In this document: in pieces, positions 45,529-53,939 of the stretch | How the letters are laid out: each line of letters starts with the position of its first letter | Numbering within the stretch: the stretch's first letter is position 1 | Assembly: GCF_030316885.1 (NCBI RefSeq) | Contig: NZ_JASZYQ010000003.1 | Coordinates: 682,001-746,000, forward strand | Direction of reading: 5' to 3' | Origin: Variovorax jilinensis | Lineage (GTDB): Bacteria; Pseudomonadota; Gammaproteobacteria; Burkholderiales; Burkholderiaceae_C | DNA: 64,000 nt | Made by a program: the position numbers and the translations under genes | The notes under the pieces: generated by a model | Database searches by the model: none | Seen by the model: only the letters and a program-made list of their open reading frames with translations | What the model was told of the DNA's origin: nothing

Positions 45529-45620
45529 GGCTCGCCCCCCAGGTTGGGCTCACTGCGTGTAGCCCGCCCACCCCCCTGCCGGGGGGCGCTGCCAGCGGCC
45601 CGGCGGAGCCGGTTCCGCGG
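45529..45620 (+). repeat. dispersed extragenic repeat, copy 2
   Basis: Begins GGCTCGCCCCCCAGGTTGGG, contains CTCACTGCGTGTAGCCCG, a perfect CCCCCC-TGCC-GGGGGG hairpin, and CGGCCCGGCGGAGCCGGTTC with CGCGG at the end. It starts 2 bases past the Bug gene stop. Copy 1 is its inverted match and copy 3 a direct match. Confidence 0.85.
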
Positions 45621-45674
45621 CAGCCCACGAACGCGGCGCGCTACGCACGGCCGGCATGCGGACGGGGCTCGGGG

Positions 45675-46151
45675 TCAGGCGTTGCCCGAAGCGATGCCCC
45701 AGCGCGCCAGCGCCTCGTCGTCGGTGGCGCGCGCATCGACCCAGCGCGCGCCCTCGGGCGTCTGCTCCTTCTTCCAGAACGGCGCCTGGGTCTTCAGGTA
45801 ATCCATCAGGAACTCGCAGGCCTGGAAGCTCTGGCCGCGGTGCGCCGAGACCACCGCGACCATCATGATCTGGTCCTGCGGCTGCAGCAGGCCGATGCGG
45901 TGGACCACGCGGGCACCGAGGATGTCGAAGCGCCGCATGGCCTCGTCGATCATGGCCTCGATCGCCTTCTCCGTCATTCCCGGGTAGTGCTCGAGCTCCA
46001 TCGTGCGCACGTCGCTGCCGTCGTTGCGGTCGCGCACGGTGCCGACGAAGCTGCAGACGGCGCCGATCCGGGCGTCGCCGGCGCGCAAGCTGGCGAGCTC
46101 CTGCTGCAGGTCGAAATCCTCGGCTTGAATCGAAACGCGGGCACCGTTCAT
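45675..46151 (-). CDS. moaE: molybdopterin synthase catalytic subunit
   Basis: A 158-residue protein with the MoaE pattern: FVGTVRDRNDGSDVRTMELEHYPGMTEK, HRIGLLQPQDQIMMVAVVSAHRGQSFQACEFLMDYLKTQAPFWKKE. Lys in FWKKE is the catalytic residue. With MoaD it inserts two sulfurs into precursor Z to make molybdopterin. The start fits MNGARVSIQ; the open frame upstream is not MoaE-like. It is separated from moaD by a plus-strand dapA-like gene, so it needs its own promoter in 46152-46399. Confidence 0.95.
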   Translation of the reverse strand: MNGARVSIQAEDFDLQQELASLRAGDARIGAVCSFVGTVRDRNDGSDVRTMELEHYPGMTEKAIEAMIDEAMRRFDILGARVVHRIGLLQPQDQIMMVAVVSAHRGQSFQACEFLMDYLKTQAPFWKKEQTPEGARWVDARATDDEALARWGIASGNA

Positions 46152-46399
46152 GCCGGGATTGTGGCACCGCGCTAAACTCGCGCCATGCCCGCCAGCGCCC
46201 CGTCCATCCGCCTTTCTTCGTGCGAAGAAGCGGCCGCGGTGCGCCTGCCGGCCAAAGCCAAAAAACCCGAGCTCGTCTGACCGGAGCTTCGGTTCCGTCG
46301 TCGGATGAGCGACGGAACTGCAAGGCTCTGGGCCGAAGTGGGTGCTGTGCGCGTTCGACGATGGTTTCTTCATCGGTCGCATCCCTGAAGGATCAACGC

Positions 46400-47302
46400 G
46401 TGCCCATCGACTCAAACCCATCCTCCGACCCCGCCCCCGATTTCTCGGGCCTCTGGATCCCGCTCGTGACGCCGTTCCGCGAACGGGCGGTCGACCACGA
46501 TGCGCTCGCGCGCCTGGTCGAGCACCTGTCGCCCTCGGGCATCGCGGGCTTCGTCGTCTGCGGCTCGACCGGCGAGGCGGCCGCCCTCGATGCCGATGAA
46601 CAGCTCGCCGTGCTGGCGACCGTGGCGCGTGCAGCTCCGGGCCTGCCGCGCATCATGGGGCTCTCGGGCTACCACCTGGGCAAGACGCTGGAGCGGGTGC
46701 GCGAACTGGGCGGCCACGACCTCGCGGGCCTGCTGGTGCCGGCACCGAGCTACATCCGGCCTTCGCAGGCCGGCCTGCTCGACTGGTTCGGGGCCATCGC
46801 CGATGCCGCGGCCCAGCCCCTGCTGGTCTACGACATTCCCTACCGGACCGGCGTCGCGATCGCGCGCGAGACGCTGCTGTCGCTGGCAGCCCATCCGAAC
46901 ATTCGTGCGATCAAGGACTGCGGCGGCGACATGGCCAAGACTCGGAGCCTGATCGCCGACGGCCGGCTGCAGGTGCTGGCCGGCGAGGACGCCCTGCTGT
47001 TCGCCACCGTTGCAGAAGGCGGGGCCGGCGCGATCGCCGCCAGCGCCCATCTTCAGACCGGACGATTCGTCGAGGTGCTGCGCCTGCTCGGTGCAGGCCG
47101 GCTGCCCGAGGCGCGCGCCGCGTGGCAGCCGCTGCTGCCGCTGATCGAAGCGATGTTCGCGGATGCCAATCCGGGGCCGCTCAAGGCCGCGCTCGCTCTG
47201 CAGGGCTTGCTGGAGGAGGAGCTGCGTTCGCCGATGACCCGCGTCGCGCCCGAGCCTCGCGCCCGGCTGCTCGAAGTGCTGGCGCGCTTCAGCCGCCCGT
47301 GA
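46400..47302 (+). CDS. DapA/NanA-family lyase or synthase (dihydrodipicolinate synthase-like)
   Basis: A 300-residue class I aldolase-type TIM barrel: GLWIPLVTPF at the start, GSTGEAAAL (Thr57), the general acid Tyr144 in LLVYDIPYRTG, Arg149, and the Schiff-base Lys172 in IRAIKDCGGD. These are the residues of 4-hydroxy-tetrahydrodipicolinate synthase, so it could make the lysine precursor; a catabolic keto-acid lyase role is also possible. The start codon is GTG, chosen because GAAGGA lies 7 bases upstream. The 3' end overlaps moaD on the other strand by 14 bases. The 248 bases before it carry the divergent moaE and dapA-like promoters. Confidence 0.85.
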   Translation: MPIDSNPSSDPAPDFSGLWIPLVTPFRERAVDHDALARLVEHLSPSGIAGFVVCGSTGEAAALDADEQLAVLATVARAAPGLPRIMGLSGYHLGKTLERVRELGGHDLAGLLVPAPSYIRPSQAGLLDWFGAIADAAAQPLLVYDIPYRTGVAIARETLLSLAAHPNIRAIKDCGGDMAKTRSLIADGRLQVLAGEDALLFATVAEGGAGAIAASAHLQTGRFVEVLRLLGAGRLPEARAAWQPLLPLIEAMFADANPGPLKAALALQGLLEEELRSPMTRVAPEPRARLLEVLARFSRP

Positions 47303-47540
47303 CCGGCGGAAAGAAGGCGACCTCGCAGCCCTCGCGCAGCGCGGTGCCTTCGTCGCTCATGACCTGGTCGAAGGCCACGCGCACCGCACGGCCGCGGGCC
47401 AGCACGGTCGCGTGCGGTCCGCCGCGCGCGATCAGCTCGTCGCGCAGCGCGGCCAGGTCGGGTGCGGTGGTGTCGACGGTCTCGCCGGCCTTGCCGAGCG
47501 CCTCGCGCACCGATGCGAAATAGCGGATCTGGACTTTCAT
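47289..47540 (-). CDS. moaD: molybdopterin synthase sulfur-carrier subunit
   Basis: An 83-residue ubiquitin-fold protein starting MKVQIRYFASVREALG and ending in the required Gly-Gly (FFPPVTGG), whose last glycine is thiocarboxylated. It supplies sulfur to MoaE. It follows moeA after 5 bases. Its last 14 bases overlap the end of the opposite-strand dapA-like gene. Confidence 0.95.
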   Translation of the reverse strand: MKVQIRYFASVREALGKAGETVDTTAPDLAALRDELIARGGPHATVLARGRAVRVAFDQVMSDEGTALREGCEVAFFPPVTGG

Positions 47541-47545
47541 GGCGA

Positions 47546-48793
47546 TCAGGCGAGCAAGGAAGCGAAGGGAATGAACTGCACGGTGTCGCCGGCCTTGAAG
47601 GGCTGGCCAGCCGGCGTGTCGATCACGCCGTCGCCCCAGACCATCGAGGTCAGCACGCCCGAACTCTGGTTGCCGAAGACATCGAGGCCGCCCGCGGCAT
47701 TGCGCCGCGCCCGCAGGAACTCGCGCCGGCGATCGGCGCGGGGCCAGTCGGAATCGACGCGCATCGCGACCGGCTCGGGCGCCACGCGCGACACGCCCTG
47801 CAGGCGCAGCAGGAAGGGCCGCACCAGCAGCAGGAAGGTCATGAAGCTCGACACCGGATTGCCGGGCAGGCCTGCGACGTGCGCATCGCCGATGCGGCCG
47901 TAGGCGAAGGGCTTGCCGGGCTTCATCGACAGCGACCAGAGGTCGATCTGCCCCAGGTGCTGCACCGCGGCCTTGATGTGGTCCTCCTCGCCGACCGAGA
48001 CCCCGCCGGTGGTGATGATCAGGTCGTTGCCGAGCGCCGCGGCGCGCAGCGCCTCGATGGTCGCGTCGCGGCGGTCCGGCACCAGACCGAGATCGGCGAC
48101 CTCGCAACCCAGGCGCTCCAGCAGCGCACGCATGAAGAAGCGGTTCGAGTTGTAGATCGAGCCGGGCTGCATCGCGTCGGGCGCCACCTCGCCGGGCATC
48201 ACGAGCTCGTCGCCGGTTGACAGCAGCGCGACGCGCGGGCGCTTCGACACCCACAGGCGGTCCAGCCCCACGCTGGCGGCCAGCCCCAGACTGGCCGGCG
48301 TGAGGCGTTCGCCCCTGGCGAGCACCACGTCGCCGGCCGCCACATCCTCGCCGGCCTGCCGGATCCACTGGCCCGGCGCCGGCGCGATCGCGAGGCGCAC
48401 GTTGCCGAGGCGGCCTTCCTCGGGCAGCGCGGTCGTGTCTTCCTGCATCACGACCGCATCGGCGCCTTCGGGAATCTGCGCGCCCGTGAAGATGCGGGCC
48501 GCGGTGCCCGCATCCAGCGCGGTGCCGACGCTGCCGGCCGGGATGCGCTGCGCCACGCGCAGCACCGCGCCCGGCGCCGCGCAGTCGGCGCTGCGCACCG
48601 CGTAACCGTCCATCGCGCTGTTGTCGCGCGGCGGCACGGTGAGCGCCGACACCACGTCCTGCGCGAGCACGCGGCCATCGGCCTCGAAGGTCGACACCTG
48701 CTCGGTACCAACGGTCGGCTCGGCGTGCGCCAGCAGGCGCGCGAGCGCCTCGTCGAGCGGCATCAGGGAGGGACGGTTCGCAGCGCTAGCCAT
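47546..48793 (-). CDS. moeA: molybdopterin molybdenumtransferase
   Basis: A 415-residue protein with the MoeA marks: VPPRDNSAMDGYAVRSADC near residue 55-70, ARIFTGAQIPEGADAVVMQED, TTGGVSVGEEDHIK and the GLPGNPVSSFMTFLLLVRPFL substrate loop. It inserts molybdate into adenylated molybdopterin. The start overlaps the mobB end by 8 bases, so the two are translationally linked. Confidence 0.96.
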   Translation of the reverse strand: MASAANRPSLMPLDEALARLLAHAEPTVGTEQVSTFEADGRVLAQDVVSALTVPPRDNSAMDGYAVRSADCAAPGAVLRVAQRIPAGSVGTALDAGTAARIFTGAQIPEGADAVVMQEDTTALPEEGRLGNVRLAIAPAPGQWIRQAGEDVAAGDVVLARGERLTPASLGLAASVGLDRLWVSKRPRVALLSTGDELVMPGEVAPDAMQPGSIYNSNRFFMRALLERLGCEVADLGLVPDRRDATIEALRAAALGNDLIITTGGVSVGEEDHIKAAVQHLGQIDLWSLSMKPGKPFAYGRIGDAHVAGLPGNPVSSFMTFLLLVRPFLLRLQGVSRVAPEPVAMRVDSDWPRADRRREFLRARRNAAGGLDVFGNQSSGVLTSMVWGDGVIDTPAGQPFKAGDTVQFIPFASLLA

Positions 48794-49331
48794 GGGGATC
48801 CACCTTGTAGTCGAAACGCGGGCCCTGCCGCAGCAGCCATTCGCCGATGCCCTCGACGTCGTCGAGGTCGAACACCGGCAGCGCGGTCGGCCGTGGCAGG
48901 TCGCGCGGCCGGTCGGTCGCGATGCAGGTCACGAAGGCATCCTCGCCGTAGCGGGCCGGGCGCTCGGGTTCGCCGTCCGCACTCGCGCGCAGGATCTCGA
49001 TCTTCGGCAGGTCGCTGTGCTTGAAGCCCTCGACCAGTACCCAGTCGACGCCTGCATCGAGCTCGGCCAGCAGTTCGTGCACGCCGAGCTGCATAGGCCG
49101 CTCGAACTCGCGCATCAGGGCCAGCCGCCTGTCGGAGGCCACCACCACCTCGAAGGCGCCGGCCTCGCGATGCCGGAAGCTGTCCTTGCCCGGATGGTCG
49201 ATGTCGAACTTGTGGTGCGCATGCTTGACCACCGAGACTCGCTGTCCGTGCCGCTTGAGCACCGGGATCAGGCGCTCGACCAATGTCGTCTTGCCCGCGC
49301 CCGAATAGCCGGCGAAGCCGATGACCTTCAT
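48786..49331 (-). CDS. mobB: molybdopterin-guanine dinucleotide biosynthesis protein B
   Basis: A 181-residue P-loop GTPase: GYSGAGKTTLVERL at the start, VVKHAHHKFDIDHPGKDSFRHREAGA (switch region) and VLVEGFKHSDLPKIEILR. MobB assists the guanylylation of the cofactor by MobA; mobA is not in the window. It lies between thrC and moeA, 18 bases after thrC. Confidence 0.95.
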   Translation of the reverse strand: MKVIGFAGYSGAGKTTLVERLIPVLKRHGQRVSVVKHAHHKFDIDHPGKDSFRHREAGAFEVVVASDRRLALMREFERPMQLGVHELLAELDAGVDWVLVEGFKHSDLPKIEILRASADGEPERPARYGEDAFVTCIATDRPRDLPRPTALPVFDLDDVEGIGEWLLRQGPRFDYKVDPHG

Positions 49332-49349
49332 GCGCGGCTTTCGGTGGGA

Positions 49350-50765
49350 TCAGTCGCAGTGCTGCGCAATGTAGGCCTTGACTGCCTCGGCATCGGCCGG
49401 GAGCTGGACGACGCGCTTGGGCAGCGCCTCGATGCCCTCGAAGCGCGCGGGACGCGCCGGTTCGTGGCCCAGCGCCTCGACGATGGTCTCGGCGAACTTG
49501 ATCGGCAAGGCGGTCTCGAGCACGATCATCGGCACGCCCGGCGCGAGGTGCTCGCGCGCGGCCTTGAGGCCGTCCGCCGTGTGGGTGTCGATCAGCGTGG
49601 CGAAGCGGCGGTCGGTGTCGCGGATGGTCTCGAGCCGGTCGGCGTGCGTGCTGCGGCTGCTCGCGAAGCCGAAGCGTGCCGCCGCCTGGGCAAAGACCGG
49701 GTCGGCGCTGAGGTCGAAGCGGCCGCTCGCGCCCAGCTCGTCCTGGAACAGCGCGCGCGTGCGAGCGCCGTCACGGCCCACGAGGTCGAACACGAAGCGC
49801 TCGAAATTGCTGGCCTTCGAGATGTCCATCGAGGGGCTGGAGGTCTCGTGCGTGTCGGCCGCGGCGCGCACGCGATAGACGCCGGTGCGGAAGAACTCGT
49901 CGAGCACGTCGTTCTCGTTGGTCGCCACCACCAGCGTGCGGATCGGCAGGCCCATCATGCGTGCCACGTGGCCGGCGCAGACGTTGCCGAAATTGCCCGA
50001 GGGCACGGTGAAGCTGACCTGCCTGTCGTTCGAGGCGGTGGCTTCGAAGTAGCCCGCGAAGTAGTAGACGACCTGGGCCAGCAGCCGCGCCCAGTTGATC
50101 GAGTTGACCGTGCCGATCTTGTACTTGCGCTTGAACCCGAGGTCGTTCGAGACCGCCTTGACGATGTCCTGGCAGTCGTCGAACACGCCCGCGATCGCGA
50201 TGTTGTGGATGTTGACGTCCTGCAGGCTGAACATCTGGGCCTGCTGGAACGGGCTCATGCGGCCGTCCGGCGAGGTCATGAAGACGCGCACGCCCTTCTT
50301 GCCGCGCATCGCGTATTCGGCCGCGCTGCCGGTGTCGCCACTGGTGGCGCCGAGGATGTTGAGTTCCTCGCCGCGGCGGCCCAGTTCGTACTCGAACAGG
50401 TTGCCCAGCAGCTGCATCGCCATGTCCTTGAAGGCCAGCGTGGGGCCGTTCGACAGGGCTTCGAGGTAGACGCCGTCCTCGAGCTCGCGCAGCGGCACGA
50501 TCTCGTCGCTGCCGAACACCTCGGCCGTGTAGGTCTTCGCGCAGATCGCCTTCAGTTCTGCGGGCGGAATGTCGTCGATGTAGAGCGACAGGATCTCGAA
50601 CGCCAGCTCGGCATACGGCAGGCCGCGCCAGCGGGCGAGCGTGGCGGCATCCACCTGGGGATAGGCCTCGGGCAGGTACAGCCCGCCATCGGGCGCCAGG
50701 CCCTCGAGCAGGATGTCGCAGAAGCGGCGGCGGTCCGGGTGGCCGCGCGTGGACAGGTAGCGCAT
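49350..50765 (-). CDS. thrC: threonine synthase
   Basis: A 471-residue fold-type II PLP enzyme: MRYLSTRG start, PLP-lysine in NGPTLAFKDMAMQLLG, and the phosphate-binding loop GATSGDTGSAAEYAM. It converts O-phosphohomoserine to threonine. It starts on the last base of the hom stop (TGATG), so hom and thrC are coupled. The homoserine kinase thrB is not here. Confidence 0.97.
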   Translation of the reverse strand: MRYLSTRGHPDRRRFCDILLEGLAPDGGLYLPEAYPQVDAATLARWRGLPYAELAFEILSLYIDDIPPAELKAICAKTYTAEVFGSDEIVPLRELEDGVYLEALSNGPTLAFKDMAMQLLGNLFEYELGRRGEELNILGATSGDTGSAAEYAMRGKKGVRVFMTSPDGRMSPFQQAQMFSLQDVNIHNIAIAGVFDDCQDIVKAVSNDLGFKRKYKIGTVNSINWARLLAQVVYYFAGYFEATASNDRQVSFTVPSGNFGNVCAGHVARMMGLPIRTLVVATNENDVLDEFFRTGVYRVRAAADTHETSSPSMDISKASNFERFVFDLVGRDGARTRALFQDELGASGRFDLSADPVFAQAAARFGFASSRSTHADRLETIRDTDRRFATLIDTHTADGLKAAREHLAPGVPMIVLETALPIKFAETIVEALGHEPARPARFEGIEALPKRVVQLPADAEAVKAYIAQHCD

Positions 50766-52087
50766 CAGGACAGCTCTTCCTTGCGGATGCGCACGATCGG
50801 CGCCAGCACGGTCGGCAGCGCCTGCAGCTGGGCCAGTGCGTCGTCGAGCGTGCCTTCGCGCGTGTCGTGCGTGAGGATGATGAGGTCGGTCTGCGTGGAA
50901 CCCTCGCCGCCGACCTCGTCGGCCTCGCGCTGCAGCACGGCGTCGATGCTGATGCCGGCCGTGGCCAGCAGGCCCGTGACCTTGGCCAGCACGCCGGCCT
51001 CGTCGGCCACGCGCAGGCGCAGGTAGTAGCTCGTGACCACCTCGGCCATCGGCAGCACCTTCAGGTCGCTCATCGAATCGGGATGGAAGGCCAGATGCGG
51101 CACGCGATGCGCGGCATCGGCCGTGTGCAGGCGCGCGATGTCGACCAGGTCGGCGATCACGGCGCTCGCGGTCGGCTCGCTGCCTGCGCCCTTGCCGTAG
51201 TACAGCGTGGTACCGACGGCGTCGCCGTTGACCACCACCGCGTTCATCGCGCCCTCGACATTGGCCAGCAGCCGCTTGGACGGCACCAGCGCCGGATGCA
51301 CGCGCAGCTCGATGCCCTGCGCCTTGCGTTTCGTGATGCCGAGCAGCTTGATGCGGTAGCCCAGCTGTTCGGCGTACTTGATGTCCTGCGCCGCGAGCTT
51401 CGTGATGCCCTCGACGTGGGCGCGGTCGAACTGCACCGGGATGCCGAAGGCGATGGCGCTCATCAGCGTGACCTTGTGGGCGGCATCGACACCTTCGATG
51501 TCGAAGGTCGGGTCGGCTTCGGCATAGCCGAGGCGCTGCGCCTCCTTGAGCACCGTGTCGAAATCCAGCCCCTTGTCGCGCATCTCGGACAGGATGAAGT
51601 TGGTGGTGCCGTTGATGATGCCGGCGATCCACTGGATCGAATTGGCTGTCAGGCCCTCGCGAAGCGCCTTGATGATCGGGATGCCGCCGGCCACCGCGGC
51701 CTCAAAGGCCACCATCACGCCCCTGGCATGCGCCGCCGCGAAGATCTCGGTACCGTGCACCGCGAGCAGGGCCTTGTTGGCCGTGACCACGTGCTTGCCC
51801 GCCGCGATCGCCTCGAGCACCAGTTGCTTCGCAACGCCGTAGCCGCCGATCAGCTCGACCACGATGTCGATCTCGGGGTTGACGATGACGGCGCGCGCAT
51901 CGGCCACCACCTGCACGCCCTCGCCCACGACGGCCCTGGCGCGATCGGTGTCGAGGTCGGCCACCATCGTGATCTCGATGCCGCGGCCGGCGCGGCGCTT
52001 GATCTCTTCCTGGTTGCGGCGCAGCACCGTGAAGGTGCCGCTGCCGACGGTGCCGATGCCGAGCAGGCCAACTTGGATGGGTTTCAT
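50765..52087 (-). CDS. hom: homoserine dehydrogenase
   Basis: A 440-residue monofunctional enzyme. The NAD(P)-binding start is IQVGLLGIGTVGSGT, the catalytic core has AAVAGGIPIIKALREGLTANSI and GYAEADPTFDIEGVDAAHK, and a C-terminal ACT domain (about 360-440: YYLRLRVADEAGVLAKVTGLLATAGISIDAVLQ) probably senses threonine. It reduces aspartate semialdehyde to homoserine. It follows alaA by 29 bases and precedes thrC on the same transcript. Confidence 0.97.
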   Translation of the reverse strand: MKPIQVGLLGIGTVGSGTFTVLRRNQEEIKRRAGRGIEITMVADLDTDRARAVVGEGVQVVADARAVIVNPEIDIVVELIGGYGVAKQLVLEAIAAGKHVVTANKALLAVHGTEIFAAAHARGVMVAFEAAVAGGIPIIKALREGLTANSIQWIAGIINGTTNFILSEMRDKGLDFDTVLKEAQRLGYAEADPTFDIEGVDAAHKVTLMSAIAFGIPVQFDRAHVEGITKLAAQDIKYAEQLGYRIKLLGITKRKAQGIELRVHPALVPSKRLLANVEGAMNAVVVNGDAVGTTLYYGKGAGSEPTASAVIADLVDIARLHTADAAHRVPHLAFHPDSMSDLKVLPMAEVVTSYYLRLRVADEAGVLAKVTGLLATAGISIDAVLQREADEVGGEGSTQTDLIILTHDTREGTLDDALAQLQALPTVLAPIVRIRKEELS

Positions 52088-52116
52088 TCGATTCGTCTTC
52101 TGGATCAGGGGGCCGT

Positions 52117-53340
52117 TCAGCCGACCCGGTTTCGGTAGCGTTCGAGGAAGGCCGCGATGCGGTTCACCGCCTCGCGCAGATCTTCTTCGTGCGGCAGGAA
52201 CACGATGCGGAAATGGTCCGGCGTCGGCCAGTTGAAGCCGGTGCCCTGCACCAGCATCACCTTGGTTTCCTTCAGCATCTCGAGGAAGAACTGCCGGTCG
52301 TCCTCGATCGGATAGACCTTGGGGTCGAGCTTCGGGAACATGTAGAGCGCCGCGCTGGGCTTGACGCAGCTCACGCCCGGAATCGCGGTGATCAGCTCGT
52401 AGGCCAGGTCGCGCTGGCGGCGCAGGCGCCCGCCCGGCCGCACGAGGTCGTTGATGCTCTGGTAGCCGCCGAGCGCGGTCTGGATGGCCCACTGCCCCGG
52501 CACGTTGGCGCACAGGCGCATGTTCGAGAGCATGTTGAGGCCCTCGATGTAGTCGCGCGCCATCTTCTTGTCGCCCGAGACCACGAGCCAGCCCGCGCGG
52601 TAGCCGCAGGAGCGATAGCTCTTCGACAGCGAATTGAAGGTCAGCGTGAGCACGTCGGTCGACAGGCTGGCGATGGCGGTGTGCCTGACGTCGTCGTACA
52701 GGACCTTGTCGTAGACCTCGTCGGCGAAGATCACCAGCCCGTGCTCGCGCGCGATGTCGACGATGCCCTTGAGCAGTTCGTCGGAATAGAGCGCGCCGGT
52801 CGGGTTGTTCGGGTTGATCACCACGATGCCCTTGGTGCGCGGCGTGATCTTGGCGCGGATGTCGTCGAGGCTCGGCATCCAGCCGTTGTCCTCGTCGCAC
52901 AGGTAGTGCACGGGCCGGCCGCCCGAGAGGCTCGCCACGGCGGTCCACAGCGGGTAGTCGGGCATCGGCAGCAGCAGCTCGTCGCCGTCGTTGAGCAGCG
53001 CGTTGGTGGCCATCGCGATCAGCTCGCTGGCGCCGTTGCCCAGGTAGATGTCGTCGAGCACCACGCCCGCGATGCCCTGCTTCTGCGTCTCGTGCATCAC
53101 GGCCTTGCGTGCCGCGAAGATGCCCTTGCTGTCCGAATAGCCGGCCGAGGCCGGCAGGTTGCGGATCATGTCCTGCTGCACCTCTTCGGGCGCATCGAAG
53201 CCGAACACGGCGAGGTTGCCGATGTTGAGCTTGATGATCTTCTGGCCCTCTTCTTCCATCTGCTTCGCGGCGTCCATGATGGGGCCGCGGATGTCGTAGA
53301 GCACGTTGGCCAGCTTGGCCGATTTCTTGAGCGGTTTCAA
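52117..53340 (-). CDS. alaA: glutamate-pyruvate (alanine) aminotransferase
   Basis: A 407-residue fold-type I aminotransferase closely following E. coli AlaA along its whole length: KSAKLANVLYDIRGPIMDAAKQMEEEGQKIIKLNIGN, NPNNPTGALYS, the PLP lysine in SLSKSYRSCGYRAGW, and the C-terminal QGTGFNWPTPDHFRIVFLP. It makes alanine from pyruvate and glutamate. The gene heads the alaA-hom-thrC-mobB-moeA-moaD run. Confidence 0.95.
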   Translation of the reverse strand: MKPLKKSAKLANVLYDIRGPIMDAAKQMEEEGQKIIKLNIGNLAVFGFDAPEEVQQDMIRNLPASAGYSDSKGIFAARKAVMHETQKQGIAGVVLDDIYLGNGASELIAMATNALLNDGDELLLPMPDYPLWTAVASLSGGRPVHYLCDEDNGWMPSLDDIRAKITPRTKGIVVINPNNPTGALYSDELLKGIVDIAREHGLVIFADEVYDKVLYDDVRHTAIASLSTDVLTLTFNSLSKSYRSCGYRAGWLVVSGDKKMARDYIEGLNMLSNMRLCANVPGQWAIQTALGGYQSINDLVRPGGRLRRQRDLAYELITAIPGVSCVKPSAALYMFPKLDPKVYPIEDDRQFFLEMLKETKVMLVQGTGFNWPTPDHFRIVFLPHEEDLREAVNRIAAFLERYRNRVG

Positions 53341-53374
53341 AGTCCCTCCAAGGGGGTCTGCGCAGGGGAAAACC

Positions 53375-53380
53375 TATAAT
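53375..53380 (+). promoter_or_regulatory. candidate -10 box for the Mth938-domain gene
   Basis: TATAAT 27 bases before the ATG at 53407, in the 66-base gap between divergent alaA and this gene. No clear -35 box; a start of transcription near 53387 would leave a 20-base leader. Confidence 0.4.
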
Positions 53381-53406
53381 TTGACCACAGTTCCCACCCC
53401 TCCCCG

Positions 53407-53799
53407 ATGAAGCTCCAGCCCGACAAATCCGACGTCCAGACCCTCACTGCGCACGGCCCCGGCTGGGTCGCCATCAACAACGAACGGGTTGCGGCGAGCG
53501 TCGTGGTCGGCTCGCACGGCGAGCGTTTCGAGTGGAACGCGAACGAGTTCGGCGAGCTCGGTGCCGAGCATTTCGCCCGGCTCGCCGATCTCGGGGCGGA
53601 ACTCATCATCTTCGGCAGCGGCAAGCGCATCCGCTTTCCGCAACCCGCCTGGCTTCAACCCCTGATGGCCAAGCGTACCGGCGTCGAGACCATGGACACG
53701 CCCGCCGCCTGCCGCACCTACAACATCCTCGCGAGCGAGGGCCGTCACGTGGTGGCCGCGTTGCTGATCGAGAAGGCCGAGGGTGCCGAGGGGCAATAG
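53407..53799 (+). CDS. Mth938-like domain protein (DUF498/NDUFAF3 family)
   Basis: A 130-residue protein: beta-rich start (VQTLTAHGPGWVAINNERVAASVVVG), then LGAELIIFGSGKRIRFPQPAWLQPLMAKRTGVETMDTPAACRTYNILASEGRHVVAALLIE, the typical Mth938/DUF498 core. The mitochondrial relative NDUFAF3 assists complex I assembly; in bacteria the function is unproven. It is divergent from alaA and upstream of the peroxiredoxin gene. Confidence 0.88.
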   Translation: MKLQPDKSDVQTLTAHGPGWVAINNERVAASVVVGSHGERFEWNANEFGELGAEHFARLADLGAELIIFGSGKRIRFPQPAWLQPLMAKRTGVETMDTPAACRTYNILASEGRHVVAALLIEKAEGAEGQ

Positions 53800-53939
53800 G
53801 AAGCATTTCGGGGTAAAATCGCGGGTTGCGAAACCGGCGGCCCGCCTTCAGTTAGCAACGACCAATCCTCCATGACTGCGTGCCTCGTCACGTCCGCGTG
53901 TCCCGCAGGTCATGGAATCAAACGGAGAAAACAAGTTTC

